From positions 1-34,676 of IMG/VR virus record IMGVR_UViG_3300030101_004712: a DNA stretch of 34,676 nt; one strand, given 5' to 3'. The position numbers and the translations under genes are program-made. The DNA comes from a virus. Below the pieces are notes generated by a model. The model searched no databases. It was not told the origin of the DNA and saw only the letters and a list, made by a program, of their open reading frames with translations. Below, in pieces: positions 23,485-30,804 of this stretch (positions within the stretch are counted from its first letter, which is position 1; each line of letters opens with the position of its first letter).

Positions 23485-23745
23485 TCACCTTCGGTCAGAT
23501 CGCATGGACATCAACGTGGCCCACGCGCCAGCGCTGGCGCCACTCGGAGCTTTTCTCGACTCGGTCTTCGTCGGACGGATCCGCTCGGATGCCTTGCGAG
23601 CTTCCATGTCCTCAGCCCACAGCATGCCGTAGACGGCCCGGAGCTGGTCCGGACTAAGGCTCTCCACCCAGAATGGATCCCCTGTGGACTCGATTCCGAG
23701 TCTGGTCAATCGCCGGAGCCATGCCCCGGCGCTTCCGCGAAAGGG
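23485..23745 (-). CDS. Tail assembly chaperone extension, made by -1 frameshift (T part)
   Basis: This frame has no ATG and no ribosome site at its start; the only nearby start codon is TTG at 23709. It is reached from the upstream chaperone frame by a -1 shift at CCCTTTC (23745-23739), after which the frame stays open to 23485. The fused product is 126 residues of the upstream protein plus 84 more, 210 in all. Its acidic-basic tail (SLSPDQLRAVYGMLWAEDME and onward) would be the equivalent of the T domain in lambda GT, which helps tail tube subunits meet the tape measure. Confidence 0.7.
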   Translation of the reverse strand, partial: PFRGSAGAWLRRLTRLGIESTGDPFWVESLSPDQLRAVYGMLWAEDMEARKASERIRPTKTESRKAPSGASAGAWATLMSMRSDRR

Positions 23746-24116
23746 ACAGCTGCCTCCTCCACGGTATCCGGGATCGGTAGGTTCTCAGCGATAGCGCTCC
23801 ACGCGACTTCACAGGCAGCTTGCCACTTCAGGACGTCGATACCTTGGCCACCGCGGCCGAACGCCCAGCGCTCTACAGTGTCACCGTAGGCGATCCATTC
23901 CGCGGACGTGTTGCACCGCTTTGGGACGGGAGCTTCGAGCTCGAGCGGGAGACAAGCTCCCAGCGCCGCGGAAAAGAGACAGGCGAACTCAGCCGAGTCC
24001 ACCTGGCCGTCTTCGACGATCGCTGCGAGCGCCGAGTGGAGCGCAAAACAGCGACGAAGAAGCGGAGTCCGACAGTGGACTGTCTGGTCCGAGAGTTGAA
24101 CGTGGAACGCTGGCAT
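23706..24116 (-). CDS. Tail assembly chaperone (G-like)
   Basis: This 136-residue protein sits between the tail tube genes and the tape measure, the place of the lambda G and GT chaperones. No sequence motif names it; the body is helical and Ala-rich (FACLFSAALGACLPLELEAPV, DVLKWQAACEVAWSAIAEN). The decisive evidence is the -1 frameshift signal near its 3' end, which makes a longer fusion protein from a fraction of ribosomes. The ATG at 24116 is used. Confidence 0.7.
   Translation of the reverse strand: MPAFHVQLSDQTVHCRTPLLRRCFALHSALAAIVEDGQVDSAEFACLFSAALGACLPLELEAPVPKRCNTSAEWIAYGDTVERWAFGRGGQGIDVLKWQAACEVAWSAIAENLPIPDTVEEAAVPFAEAPGHGSGD
23711..23745 (-). promoter_or_regulatory. -1 programmed ribosomal frameshift site
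   Basis: In the reading frame of the G-like chaperone the heptamer C-CCT-TTC fits the X-XXY-YYZ rule exactly (23745-23739). Seven bases later an RNA stem of eight pairs with a five-base loop spans 23731-23711 (outer strands CGCCGG and CCGGCG). Slippery site, spacer length and stem are all as expected for a programmed -1 shift. Confidence 0.75.
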
Positions 24117-24136
24117 CTTTCATTCCGGGTCTGAGT

Positions 24137-24631
24137 TCAGGCAATGACGGGGGATTCGTAGCAAGTGCCGCTGACAGTAAGACGAAGTCCTTCGTCGCCC
24201 ATGGACAGGTCGCCGGTGAGACGACACTTCGGGAGCGTGATCGTCGCCGAAGCTCCACACGAGTTGGACATGGAAATCACGACTTTCACAGCCCAGACAC
24301 CACACCCGATCGACTCAACGCTGGTAGCGCTTGCCCAGTCCCCTGTCTGCCGAATGGCGTCTAGGATCCGGTGGGAGCTCGGGTTCGTCAAGTCGTTGAC
24401 GTTGGCGACGGTAATCTCAGTACTGAACTCGTACGTCTTCGACTCGCCCTTGAGCAGTGCCAAGTGCTGTTGTCGGTTCTTGACTTCGACTACTTCGAAG
24501 TTCCCAGCGTCCAGTCCAGGAATGTCGAACTGGCCGGTACCGTTTCCGAAGCTGGCGGATTTGGGACTTGCTGCGCCGTCAAAAATCGTGAGAGTGACAT
24601 CACGAGAAACGAATGGTGGAAGGCCGGACAT
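24137..24631 (-). CDS. Probable major tail tube protein
   Basis: This 164-residue beta-rich protein has the layout of siphovirus tail tube proteins: an early GQFDIPGLDAGNFEVVEVKN strand pair, then a loop-helix segment (SHRILDAIRQTGDWASA) and a C-terminal domain ending VSGTCYESPVIA. It directly precedes the chaperone gene, where the main tail protein normally lies. Its start shares one base with the stop of the upstream gene (TGATG). Confidence 0.55.
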   Translation of the reverse strand: MSGLPPFVSRDVTLTIFDGAASPKSASFGNGTGQFDIPGLDAGNFEVVEVKNRQQHLALLKGESKTYEFSTEITVANVNDLTNPSSHRILDAIRQTGDWASATSVESIGCGVWAVKVVISMSNSCGASATITLPKCRLTGDLSMGDEGLRLTVSGTCYESPVIA

Positions 24632-25122
24632 CAGGAGCTCCGCTGCCAGGTGGTGATTGTGACGTTGACCGAAGCGGCGCCAGCGTTGGCGACGTTGATC
24701 TGTCGCGCGCTAGCGCCGAGAGCTGGTCCGCCGTCTTCAGGGTAGATGAGAATCATTCGGCCGCCGGCGTTGAGCTGGATTCCGTCGGTGTTTCCGTTCA
24801 GGACTGGAGCGCCGTTCGACGCGGACTTCTTCACGGTCACAGCTCCGGACGCCGTGACAGGGACTTCGATGATGAGCGCGGCGAGATCGGCGCCGTTGAG
24901 CGCGTCGCCGTTGGCGTCCGTCATCGCACGAAGATCGACGTCCACGTTCGCAGTCGCCCCGACGACTTGGATCACTTGCGCGCACTTGTCCGCTTGGTTG
25001 TCACCCGTCCCGGAAGTCCATTCCGCGGAGTATGTGACTTCAGATACGCCGTTCCCCGAGTAAGGGGCGTCGATCGCCGTACGGGCGCGCGCGGTGATTG
25101 ACCAGGTGGTGTTTGTGCTCAT
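24631..25122 (-). CDS. Putative virion structural protein
   Basis: From the ATG at 25122 this is a 163-residue beta-rich protein (ANVDVDLRAMTDANGDALNGADLAALIIEVPV, GRMILIYPEDGG, INVANAGAASVNVTITTWQ). I do not recognise the family. Its size and position between the tail terminator candidate and the tail tube candidate make it either a second tail tube protein or a decoration/head-completion protein. The start overlaps the upstream stop (ATGA). Confidence 0.55.
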   Translation of the reverse strand: MSTNTTWSITARARTAIDAPYSGNGVSEVTYSAEWTSGTGDNQADKCAQVIQVVGATANVDVDLRAMTDANGDALNGADLAALIIEVPVTASGAVTVKKSASNGAPVLNGNTDGIQLNAGGRMILIYPEDGGPALGASARQINVANAGAASVNVTITTWQRSS

Positions 25123-25631
25123 GGGTTGATTCCTTCCAGGTGGCGGACCCGGTATGTCTGGGTGATCAAAAGCCCGGACTCCTGGACAGTCAGAAGAGCG
25201 GGATTGAAAGACTGTTGGCAAAAGACGCGGAGCGGAGCGAAGCCGACGTCCTTGTGCCAGTCGCACGATAGCAGACGATTCCGGACTGTCTGGGCTGCCT
25301 GCATGGCAAGCCGGTACGACGTCCACTGGTCGTCATGGTACGCGCGGAAAGCAAATGCCACGTCAATCGACGCTTCAAACATGACGCCACGTATTGTGGA
25401 CTCAGCTTCACCCGTTGGAGCGTGTCCACGGATGGCAATGTTGTATTCCAGGTGACCCGTCGGAGTCGAGCTCGTAGGCGAGAGCGGGAGAGCGGAACGG
25501 GTCCACTGGTCATTGGCGAGCGCATTCCGCTGGAACGGGAGCGGATCGGTGGCCGCGATCTGCCCGTCCATGGCCTCAAGGATCCGCCACAACCAACACC
25601 CGTGCGGTCCGATGTATGCTGGAGCTGTCAT
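25119..25631 (-). CDS. Putative tail terminator / completion protein
   Basis: This 170-residue protein has a helix near the start (RILEAMDGQIA), strands with EYNIAIRG, then STIRGVMFEASIDVAFAFRAY and a helix LAMQAAQTVRNRLL, and a final strand-rich end (LLITQTYRVRHLEG). This is the alpha/beta pattern of tail terminator proteins, which cap the tail tube below the head. The position between the connector gene and the tail tube candidates agrees. Evidence is mainly positional. Confidence 0.45.
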   Translation of the reverse strand: MTAPAYIGPHGCWLWRILEAMDGQIAATDPLPFQRNALANDQWTRSALPLSPTSSTPTGHLEYNIAIRGHAPTGEAESTIRGVMFEASIDVAFAFRAYHDDQWTSYRLAMQAAQTVRNRLLSCDWHKDVGFAPLRVFCQQSFNPALLTVQESGLLITQTYRVRHLEGINP

Positions 25632-26428
25632 CGGATGAGATACCGGCGACCGCGGAGTCCGCCGTAGTAGCGCGGGGAGTAGGCTGTCGGTGTGTTGATG
25701 TTGACGACGCCGTGGCGAGACTCGAGCGCGTCCGGGTCATCCACTCGGCCGTCCTGGTCTCGGTCGTATTGGGTCGCGATCGTTTGGAACTGGCGATTGT
25801 ACTCGGCTTGATGCTTCGTCGACAGGTCCACGAAGACTTCATTCCCGTCGGACTTCCCGATGTAGCGCCACAACTTCGACAGCGTCAGCTCTCGGTGCGC
25901 TTCGAAAAACACGTACGGGCTGGCGACGGGCCACCATGCCCCGCCCTCTCGAAGCCATCGACGGACGATGTCGTCCCAGCTCGAGTCAATGAACGTCTGA
26001 GCATTGGTCCGGCCCGATCCCCAGTAGTTCGCCAAGTCCGGGTACTCAGCGAGTAGGTCTGTGTCGGTGACGCTCGGAGAGATCGGGCGCTTTGCGAGCG
26101 CGGCCGGACGGGTCCACGTGTGGACGACTCCCGAGATCGTGAGCGCCCATTCCTCGAGCCATCCGTCGCCGTAGTCGACACCAGCGACGGTCGTGTCCAG
26201 CGCGGAGCTCGGGATCGTGTAGTTCGAGCGGCCAGCGGAAAAGCTGGTGGCCGCCGCGGTGATCACCGCGGCGGACCCTTGAGCAAACAGCGTGAACGTA
26301 CCCGAGCTCGGGTGAACGGTCGCTCCGTCATGCTGGACCTCCAACGCGACTGCGTTGTCACGCCCGGACTGCAGGACATCCGGGACAGTGACACGGACGG
26401 AGTATGACTTCTCACCCGAGATCGGCAT
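25628..26428 (-). CDS. Putative head-tail connector protein
   Basis: This 266-residue protein has an N-terminal Ig-like beta domain (YSVRVTVPDVLQ, NAVALEVQHDGATVHPS) and a C-terminal helical domain (LLAEYPDLANYWGSG, WDDIVRRWLREGG, FEAHRELTLSKLWRYIG), the latter similar to head-completion adaptors. Between the decoration proteins and the tail terminator this is the expected place of an adaptor. A short Asp-rich stretch DRDQDGRVDDPD (about 224-235) looks like a calcium-binding loop. Confidence 0.5.
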   Translation of the reverse strand: MPISGEKSYSVRVTVPDVLQSGRDNAVALEVQHDGATVHPSSGTFTLFAQGSAAVITAAATSFSAGRSNYTIPSSALDTTVAGVDYGDGWLEEWALTISGVVHTWTRPAALAKRPISPSVTDTDLLAEYPDLANYWGSGRTNAQTFIDSSWDDIVRRWLREGGAWWPVASPYVFFEAHRELTLSKLWRYIGKSDGNEVFVDLSTKHQAEYNRQFQTIATQYDRDQDGRVDDPDALESRHGVVNINTPTAYSPRYYGGLRGRRYLIR

Positions 26429-26439
26429 GGTTCAGACCC

Positions 26440-26778
26440 TCAAGTGTGTCCAGGCATGATGACGATCCAGTTCGTACCATCGCATCCGAGCAGGCACATT
26501 TCGCCCTGTCCGATGGTTTCAATGGTAGCGCCAGCGTCGTTTTTGCACACCAGCGCTTCCGATGCGTCCGCCGCGTTGAAGAACTGGAAGAAGAGGCCAT
26601 CGCTGGTCTCTTCCGCCGGAAGGTTGACGTCCCGAGCGCTGCCACCCGGATCGATCCGGAGGTAGTTGGCGCTGGTGTTGTCCAGTGTCAGATCGCCCGT
26701 GAGCGTCATCGACTCGAATCCACCGGCGAGACGAAGCTGAGCGGTCAACCGCTTAGTAGCTTTTCCCGAGTAAGCCAT
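26440..26778 (-). CDS. Capsid decoration-like protein, copy B
   Basis: From the ATG at 26778 (GGGAG five bases upstream) this is a 112-residue beta protein. Its centre (LRIDPGGSARDVNLPAEETSDG then FFNAADASEALVCKNDAGATIETI) closely matches the neighbouring 123-residue protein, so the two are paralogues. Similar repeats occur in phage head decoration or fibre proteins; location after the major capsid genes agrees. The longer frame to 26994 overlaps its paralogue and is rejected. Confidence 0.6.
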   Translation of the reverse strand: MAYSGKATKRLTAQLRLAGGFESMTLTGDLTLDNTSANYLRIDPGGSARDVNLPAEETSDGLFFQFFNAADASEALVCKNDAGATIETIGQGEMCLLGCDGTNWIVIMPGHT

Positions 26779-26806
26779 AGTGGCTCCCTGTCGGTTGAAG
26801 GTGGAA

Positions 26807-27178
26807 TCAGGAAAGCTTGATGTCGACGATCGCGACAAGCGCCCAGCTGGACTCGACACCGCCAGACTTGCCAGCGTTGTAGACCAGCGCGGACTCGTTC
26901 TGGTTCGCGGTCGCGATGGTAGCTCCAGAGTCGTCCTTGATGACCAGATTCTCCGACGCGTCCGCTGCGTTGATGATCCAGTACATGCGGCCACTCGGGC
27001 TGACTTCGGCTTCAGCTGGAAGGGTGACGTCCCGAGCGCTACCGCCCGGATCGATCTTCAGAATCATAGCGTCCGAGTCGGCGATGACCTTGTTTCCGGC
27101 GAGCGTTTCGGTCGCACCGGAGAAGAAGTCGCCAGCGATGGCGTTGGCCCATCCGGGGAGGTTGAAAACGGAGGACAT
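26807..27178 (-). CDS. Capsid decoration-like protein, copy A
   Basis: This 123-residue beta protein shares LKIDPGGSARDVTLPAE and INAADASENLVIKDDSGATIAT with the next gene downstream. It differs at both ends: a hydrophobic N-terminus (MSSVFNLPGWANAIAGDFFSG) here replaces the basic one of copy B. The pair probably arose by tandem duplication and may form a mixed decoration of the head surface or its vertices. Confidence 0.6.
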   Translation of the reverse strand: MSSVFNLPGWANAIAGDFFSGATETLAGNKVIADSDAMILKIDPGGSARDVTLPAEAEVSPSGRMYWIINAADASENLVIKDDSGATIATANQNESALVYNAGKSGGVESSWALVAIVDIKLS

Positions 27179-27196
27179 GGTCGGGCTCCTGTTGGC

Positions 27197-27352
27197 CTAT
27201 CGGCCGTTCTGTTTTTCGTCGTTGCGCACCGCTCGGACGACCCGAGCGCGCGATTCTTCGTGGGTGAGCGTTTTTCCGCGTCTACGAGCGCTTTCGCGGA
27301 GCTGTCGAGCGGTCTTCTCGATGCCGTCCCGACTGTACTCGTCGCGACTCAT
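27197..27352 (-). CDS. Small basic head-module protein
   Basis: This 51-residue protein (MSRDEYSRDGIEKTARQLRE and onward, ending DEKQNGR) is highly charged and probably one or two helices. Its ATG overlaps the stop of the 241-residue gene (ATGA) and it fills the gap before the decoration genes exactly. Function unknown. Confidence 0.6.
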   Translation of the reverse strand: MSRDEYSRDGIEKTARQLRESARRRGKTLTHEESRARVVRAVRNDEKQNGR

Positions 27353-28074
27353 GCCCGCTTCCGCTTGGTTGGAGCTGGTTCCGCGTCCGGGTCAATCACG
27401 AGCGCGGAGCGGTGGAGCTCCAGTCGCGACTCGGTGACTGTGGACTGTTGCGACCGGAGCGCCGAGTCTACGATCCGGGACTGTGAAGCCGACCAGCTCT
27501 CCAGCTGGTGGATCACTTCGTCCCGAGTCATGTCGTCCGGACCGGGGATCTTCCCCTCGGCTACCATGCTGGCAAGCCAACGATTGAAGCGCTCTCGGTC
27601 GAATGTCCAGCGCGGTGGAGCGGACTCCCTGCGCGACGGGAGACGGACAGACCATGCCTCCCGGTAGAACAGTCCACCGAGTCCCGAGCGCAAGTGGTAG
27701 CAGCGTTCCTGACGCCAGTACGGCCCAGCTTCAACGCCAGGTGGAAGGTGTTCCGCGGAGATGGTAGCGGACGGATCCAGAACGACCCATCCTTCCCGGC
27801 GACGCGCTTCGAGCGCCATGGCCCAAGCGCTTGCGCGTGGCTGGCCGTCCTTGATCACTTCGACGCCTTGGACTCCCGGCTCGAGTCGGAAGATGGCGAG
27901 CTCGGGAAGCCAAGTGGGCTGGTCGAGACCAGCGACCCGGACGGACCCGGACTCAGCGCTGGCCATGTAGACGAACGGGGCATTCGGCGCCGTGTTGAGT
28001 GTCGCGGTTCCCCCGAAGGGATCCGCGAATGGAGACGCTGGAGCGCTCCCGGCGATGGATTGTGGGACTGGCAT
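27349..28074 (-). CDS. Hypothetical head protein
   Basis: From the ATG at 28074, which has GAGGT upstream, this is a 241-residue protein. The N-terminal 60 residues are Ala/Pro/Gly-rich and probably disordered. The middle (WLPELAIFRLEPGVQGVEVIKDGQ, YWRQERCYHLRSGLGGLFYRE) is a mixed domain and the C-terminus is helical (FNRWLASMVAEGKIPGPDDMTRDEVIHQLESW) with a basic tail PTKRKRA. It is the first gene after the major capsid gene and may join head completion. No protease motif is visible. Confidence 0.55.
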   Translation of the reverse strand: MPVPQSIAGSAPASPFADPFGGTATLNTAPNAPFVYMASAESGSVRVAGLDQPTWLPELAIFRLEPGVQGVEVIKDGQPRASAWAMALEARRREGWVVLDPSATISAEHLPPGVEAGPYWRQERCYHLRSGLGGLFYREAWSVRLPSRRESAPPRWTFDRERFNRWLASMVAEGKIPGPDDMTRDEVIHQLESWSASQSRIVDSALRSQQSTVTESRLELHRSALVIDPDAEPAPTKRKRA

Positions 28075-28164
28075 TGCGTACCTCGGTGGCAAGTGAGGAA
28101 GCCCGGAGAGCCGGCACGCGATGCCAGTTGCCACCAGCGCCCCGGACTCCCTCGGGGGGGAACA

Positions 28165-29136
28165 TCAAGTAGTGGACAGGACTCGGCGCTGGAAGAACAC
28201 GTCCGTGGATCCGAGAGCGAAGCCCATGAACGCCAGCGCGTTGACTTGGCTGGTCTGCTGGTTCAGGCCGTTGTTGACGTCGTAGACGACCATTCCGTAT
28301 TCGTCGACATAGACCGGGTTCGCGGCCGCGGCGAGCTGAAGTGGGCTGGTCGAAGCGACGCCGTAGCCAATGCCCCCGCGCTGGAAGGCAAAGCCCTGGT
28401 ACGCTCCACCGGACTGCTGGGTGTCACCAGTGCCAACGACAGTCATTCCGAGACCGATGAAGTTGTCGTAGATGCGACCGGCGACGCCCTGAACGCTGGT
28501 GAAGCCCGCCAAGTCGCCTTGGAATGCAGGCTCGGAACGGGCGCTGGCCTTCGCCTCTTCGATCTGCTGCGGATCCAGCATGACCACAGGACTTCCGCCG
28601 TCCTCAGCTCCGTCCGTGGTGTTGAAGGCGGTGGCCAGTGCAATGAGGTTGTCGACGGAGAGCGTAGTCGCGGCAGAACCCACCGAAGCGGTGATCGTCG
28701 CGCCGGTGACACAGACGCGCTCGCGGAAGGTCGCAAACCAAGTATTCGCGGCTTGGCTCCGGAAGGCCTCTCCGCCCATGGCCGCGCGGACGTTCGGCTG
28801 GCTGACGATCCGGTTCTGGAATGTCTCGGAGAAGCCCAGACCGAAGCGGCCGAGAGTCACGCTGGTGTAGCCCGCGGTCGGGTTCGCCATCGTGGGAGCG
28901 CTGGTCTCAGTCGGCATGGACAGCATTTTCGCGTCCCAGCCGATACCGCCCACGTGGGTGACTCGGATGGTAGTGGTCCCAGCTCCGGCGAAGTCGCCAA
29001 TGAGCGGAACGACGCCAAGCTGGTAGACGTTGAGCTTTTCCGCGAGCTCCATGCGAATCTCTTCGGCCACAATGTGGTTGAGACCGAGCTGAGCGGTGGA
29101 GCTGGAGCTGTCGAGGGGCTGAGTCAAAGCGGCCAT
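28165..29136 (-). CDS. Major capsid protein, HK97 fold
   Basis: This 323-residue protein has the pattern of HK97-type capsid proteins of small siphoviruses: an N-terminal region (HIVAEEIRMELAEKLNVYQLGVV), the E-loop-like segment with IRVTHVGGIGWDAKML, a long A-domain region (LVALATAFNTTDGAEDGGSPVVMLDPQQIEEAK) and a C-terminal end ALGSTDVFFQRRVLS. No long N-terminal delta domain is seen, consistent with the separate scaffold gene just upstream. Its ribosome site is GGAGG eight bases before ATG, and it has its own candidate promoter. Confidence 0.82.
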   Translation of the reverse strand: MAALTQPLDSSSSTAQLGLNHIVAEEIRMELAEKLNVYQLGVVPLIGDFAGAGTTTIRVTHVGGIGWDAKMLSMPTETSAPTMANPTAGYTSVTLGRFGLGFSETFQNRIVSQPNVRAAMGGEAFRSQAANTWFATFRERVCVTGATITASVGSAATTLSVDNLIALATAFNTTDGAEDGGSPVVMLDPQQIEEAKASARSEPAFQGDLAGFTSVQGVAGRIYDNFIGLGMTVVGTGDTQQSGGAYQGFAFQRGGIGYGVASTSPLQLAAAANPVYVDEYGMVVYDVNNGLNQQTSQVNALAFMGFALGSTDVFFQRRVLSTT

Positions 29137-29214
29137 AGTAGTGGCCTCCGTTGCAATGGTGATCGGTGGCCGCTACTGCCCGTGACGTGGGAGACCCGCG
29201 CGGTATGTGCTCGG

Positions 29215-29243
29215 AGTCTACCGGCTCAGTCCAGATCCGTCAA
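29215..29243 (-). promoter_or_regulatory. Candidate promoter of the capsid gene
   Basis: On the minus strand -35 TTGACG (29243-29238) and -10 TAGACT (29220-29215) are 17 bases apart, and the spacer ends GAGCCGG before TAG. The -35 includes the stop codon of the scaffold gene. It would let the capsid protein be made in excess over the genes upstream. The rest of the 103-base gap (29137-29239) shows nothing else. Confidence 0.6.
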
Positions 29244-29878
29244 TGCTGGCCAAGCTGCCGAGACCGGAGCGCGGCGAGCGCTGCCCGAGCTTCCGCGCTG
29301 TCTGTCATCCCTCGGATCCGGCCGATCTCCGCTTTTACCTGAGACTGTGTCAATGGTCCGCCGGCCTTCGGTGGAGTCTCCACGCTGGCGCGACTCACCG
29401 GTGGGAGACCCGGAGCGGCTTTCGCTGGCGCTGGCGGTGGAGCTGTCGCTGGCGCCATTCCGTTGAACAAATGACCGACGTACGGGTTCGCCCGAGCTCC
29501 GTCTTCCGACCCGACCCAGCTCCGGAACGCTCCAGCGGTGTCTTCCGGTTTCTCTTCGAGCGTTGCCACGTGCTGGTCGAACGCCATCCGCAGGAACCCA
29601 ACAGCTCCGTCATCGGTCACACCAGCGCGGGCAAGCGCCACGCGATCTTCCGCGGCTTGAATCGCTGCGTCTCGCTTCCCGAGCTCCGCGGACAGTTCGT
29701 CCACGCGGGCCAGTCGCGGTTGAGCTTCAAGAATGACGCGCTGAGCTTCGCTCAGTTTCGTCTCAAGCTCGGAGATCCGAGTCGTCTTCCCCTGAAGTCG
29801 GTCCTGGAAAACGTCCTTCGAGACGAAGCGTTCCCGGATGTCCGCTTCGGTGTACGTCTTCGGTGTTTCTTCTGGCAT
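29240..29878 (-). CDS. Scaffolding protein
   Basis: From the ATG at 29878 this is a 212-residue acidic protein with a long coiled coil (FQDRLQGKTTRISELETKLSEAQ and on to about 85), a Pro/Ala linker (PATAPPPAPAKAAPGLPP) and a C-terminal basic helix region (EIGRIRGMTDSAEARAALAALRSR). These are the features of capsid scaffolds, and it sits directly before the capsid gene. The frame also opens at a TTG at 29890; the ATG is preferred because it lies one base after the upstream stop (TGA-G-ATG). Confidence 0.75.
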   Translation of the reverse strand: MPEETPKTYTEADIRERFVSKDVFQDRLQGKTTRISELETKLSEAQRVILEAQPRLARVDELSAELGKRDAAIQAAEDRVALARAGVTDDGAVGFLRMAFDQHVATLEEKPEDTAGAFRSWVGSEDGARANPYVGHLFNGMAPATAPPPAPAKAAPGLPPVSRASVETPPKAGGPLTQSQVKAEIGRIRGMTDSAEARAALAALRSRQLGQH

Positions 29879-29879
29879 C

Positions 29880-30263
29880 TCATCGTCCAACGGCGCGAAG
29901 TAGCTTCAAGTTCCGCGGGGCGCGCTTCCACCGCTCGAACCATTCGGAGTCATTGCGTCGCAGTGTCGTAGCAGCCCAACGGGCGCCAGCGTCACCACCC
30001 CAACCGTGCCACGCTTGCCATCCCTTGCCCTTGTCGTCCCACGTGGACCCGGACTTGTCCACCAAGTGGCGGGACAGGTATCCGAGCATACGACGGAGCG
30101 TCCGGATGGAAACCGGTTCACGGTTCGCGAGCTGGGACGCGCGACGGAGTCCAACGGGAGTCATACCACGCTGACTCGGTGGCTTGTCCGCTCGAATGTC
30201 GAGCGCTTTCCGGCCAGCTCGAGCAACCGCGGCCGGCGGCCGGAATGTGTCATCGAGAGCCAC
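29880..30263 (-). CDS. Phage head-module protein of the RGGT/RRM type
   Basis: This 127-residue protein carries ARAGRKALDIRADKPPSQRGMTPVGLRRASQLANREPVSIRTLRRMLGYLSRHLVDKSG followed by WHGWGGDAGARWA. This order (RG-x-T-xVG...A..L.N...S..T..RM..Y..RH..DK...WGGD.G..WA) is a well-known conserved unit of phage genomes, often next to or fused with the prohead protease. The start is GTG at 30263, supported by AAGGA upstream, with a 14-base overlap with the preceding gene. No catalytic residue is evident. Confidence 0.65.
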   Translation of the reverse strand: MALDDTFRPPAAVARAGRKALDIRADKPPSQRGMTPVGLRRASQLANREPVSIRTLRRMLGYLSRHLVDKSGSTWDDKGKGWQAWHGWGGDAGARWAATTLRRNDSEWFERWKRAPRNLKLLRAVGR

Positions 30264-30804
30264 GGCGTTTCCTTGTCGACCGGGGATGTCCAGCGGGAAG
30301 AAGGTCGTTGTCGCCAGTGTACTTGGCGTTCCGCGGCTTCCCGGTTGCGAGGATCCGAAGGAACGCGTTCACGCGAGCGATAGCCCACTGGTCCCGAGAC
30401 TTCACCCGCGGCGAATGAGAGCTGGAGAATGCGCCAGCTCCGCGTCGGAACACTGCCTTGAGCATGCCCAAGTCCGCCCGCTTCGACTTGGCGCCGTGTT
30501 CTTCATTGTGCGCGGCCACTTTGTCCCGGAGCGTCTTCGTCGTAGCTTCGGAGATCCGGATACCACCTCGAGTCCCGCTGGCGGTCCCGGCCTTGTTGCG
30601 ACTGCTACCCCGTCGACGCTCGGACCCACGAGCTGGTGTTCCGGACTTGGGCGCTTTGGACTGCGCAGCGCGTCCTTGTAGGACTGCCCGAGCTCGAGCG
30701 CGGTCCCGCGATCGGTCGTTGCCCTTCCGGTATCGGTACTTCCGGCCACCGCGTCCCCACTGGTAGAAGGGGCCGTCCGAGTCTGTCCCGCGACGGACGG
30801 GCAT
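30250..30804 (-). CDS. Conserved phage head-module protein (DUF5824-like)
   Basis: This 184-residue, strongly basic protein has a Arg/Lys/Gly/Ser-rich N-terminal half and a conserved C-terminal half: KVAAHNEEHGAKSKRADLGMLKAVFRRGAGAFSSSH, then SRDQWAIARVNAFLRIL and NAKYTGDNDLLPAGHP. This combination of RGAGAF, QWA-ARVNAF and D-DLLP occurs in many phage proteins of unknown structure role near the portal. It starts one base before the end of the portal gene. Confidence 0.65.
   Translation of the reverse strand: MPVRRGTDSDGPFYQWGRGGRKYRYRKGNDRSRDRARARAVLQGRAAQSKAPKSGTPARGSERRRGSSRNKAGTASGTRGGIRISEATTKTLRDKVAAHNEEHGAKSKRADLGMLKAVFRRGAGAFSSSHSPRVKSRDQWAIARVNAFLRILATGKPRNAKYTGDNDLLPAGHPRSTRKRRGSR

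Noticed and set aside
23485-23709. Independent 74-residue gene starting at TTG 23709
   Set aside because: No ribosome site and a clear -1 frameshift signal upstream explain the frame better.
28075-28164. Terminator after the capsid gene (GGTGGCAA and TTGCCACC, 8-bp arms)
   Set aside because: The loop is long, there is no T-run, and other short inverted repeats overlap it, so a specific role cannot be supported.
27508-29466. Rightward open frame of 652 codons
   Set aside because: It runs antisense to capsid and scaffold genes with conserved motifs, has no ribosome site and is a by-product of high GC content.
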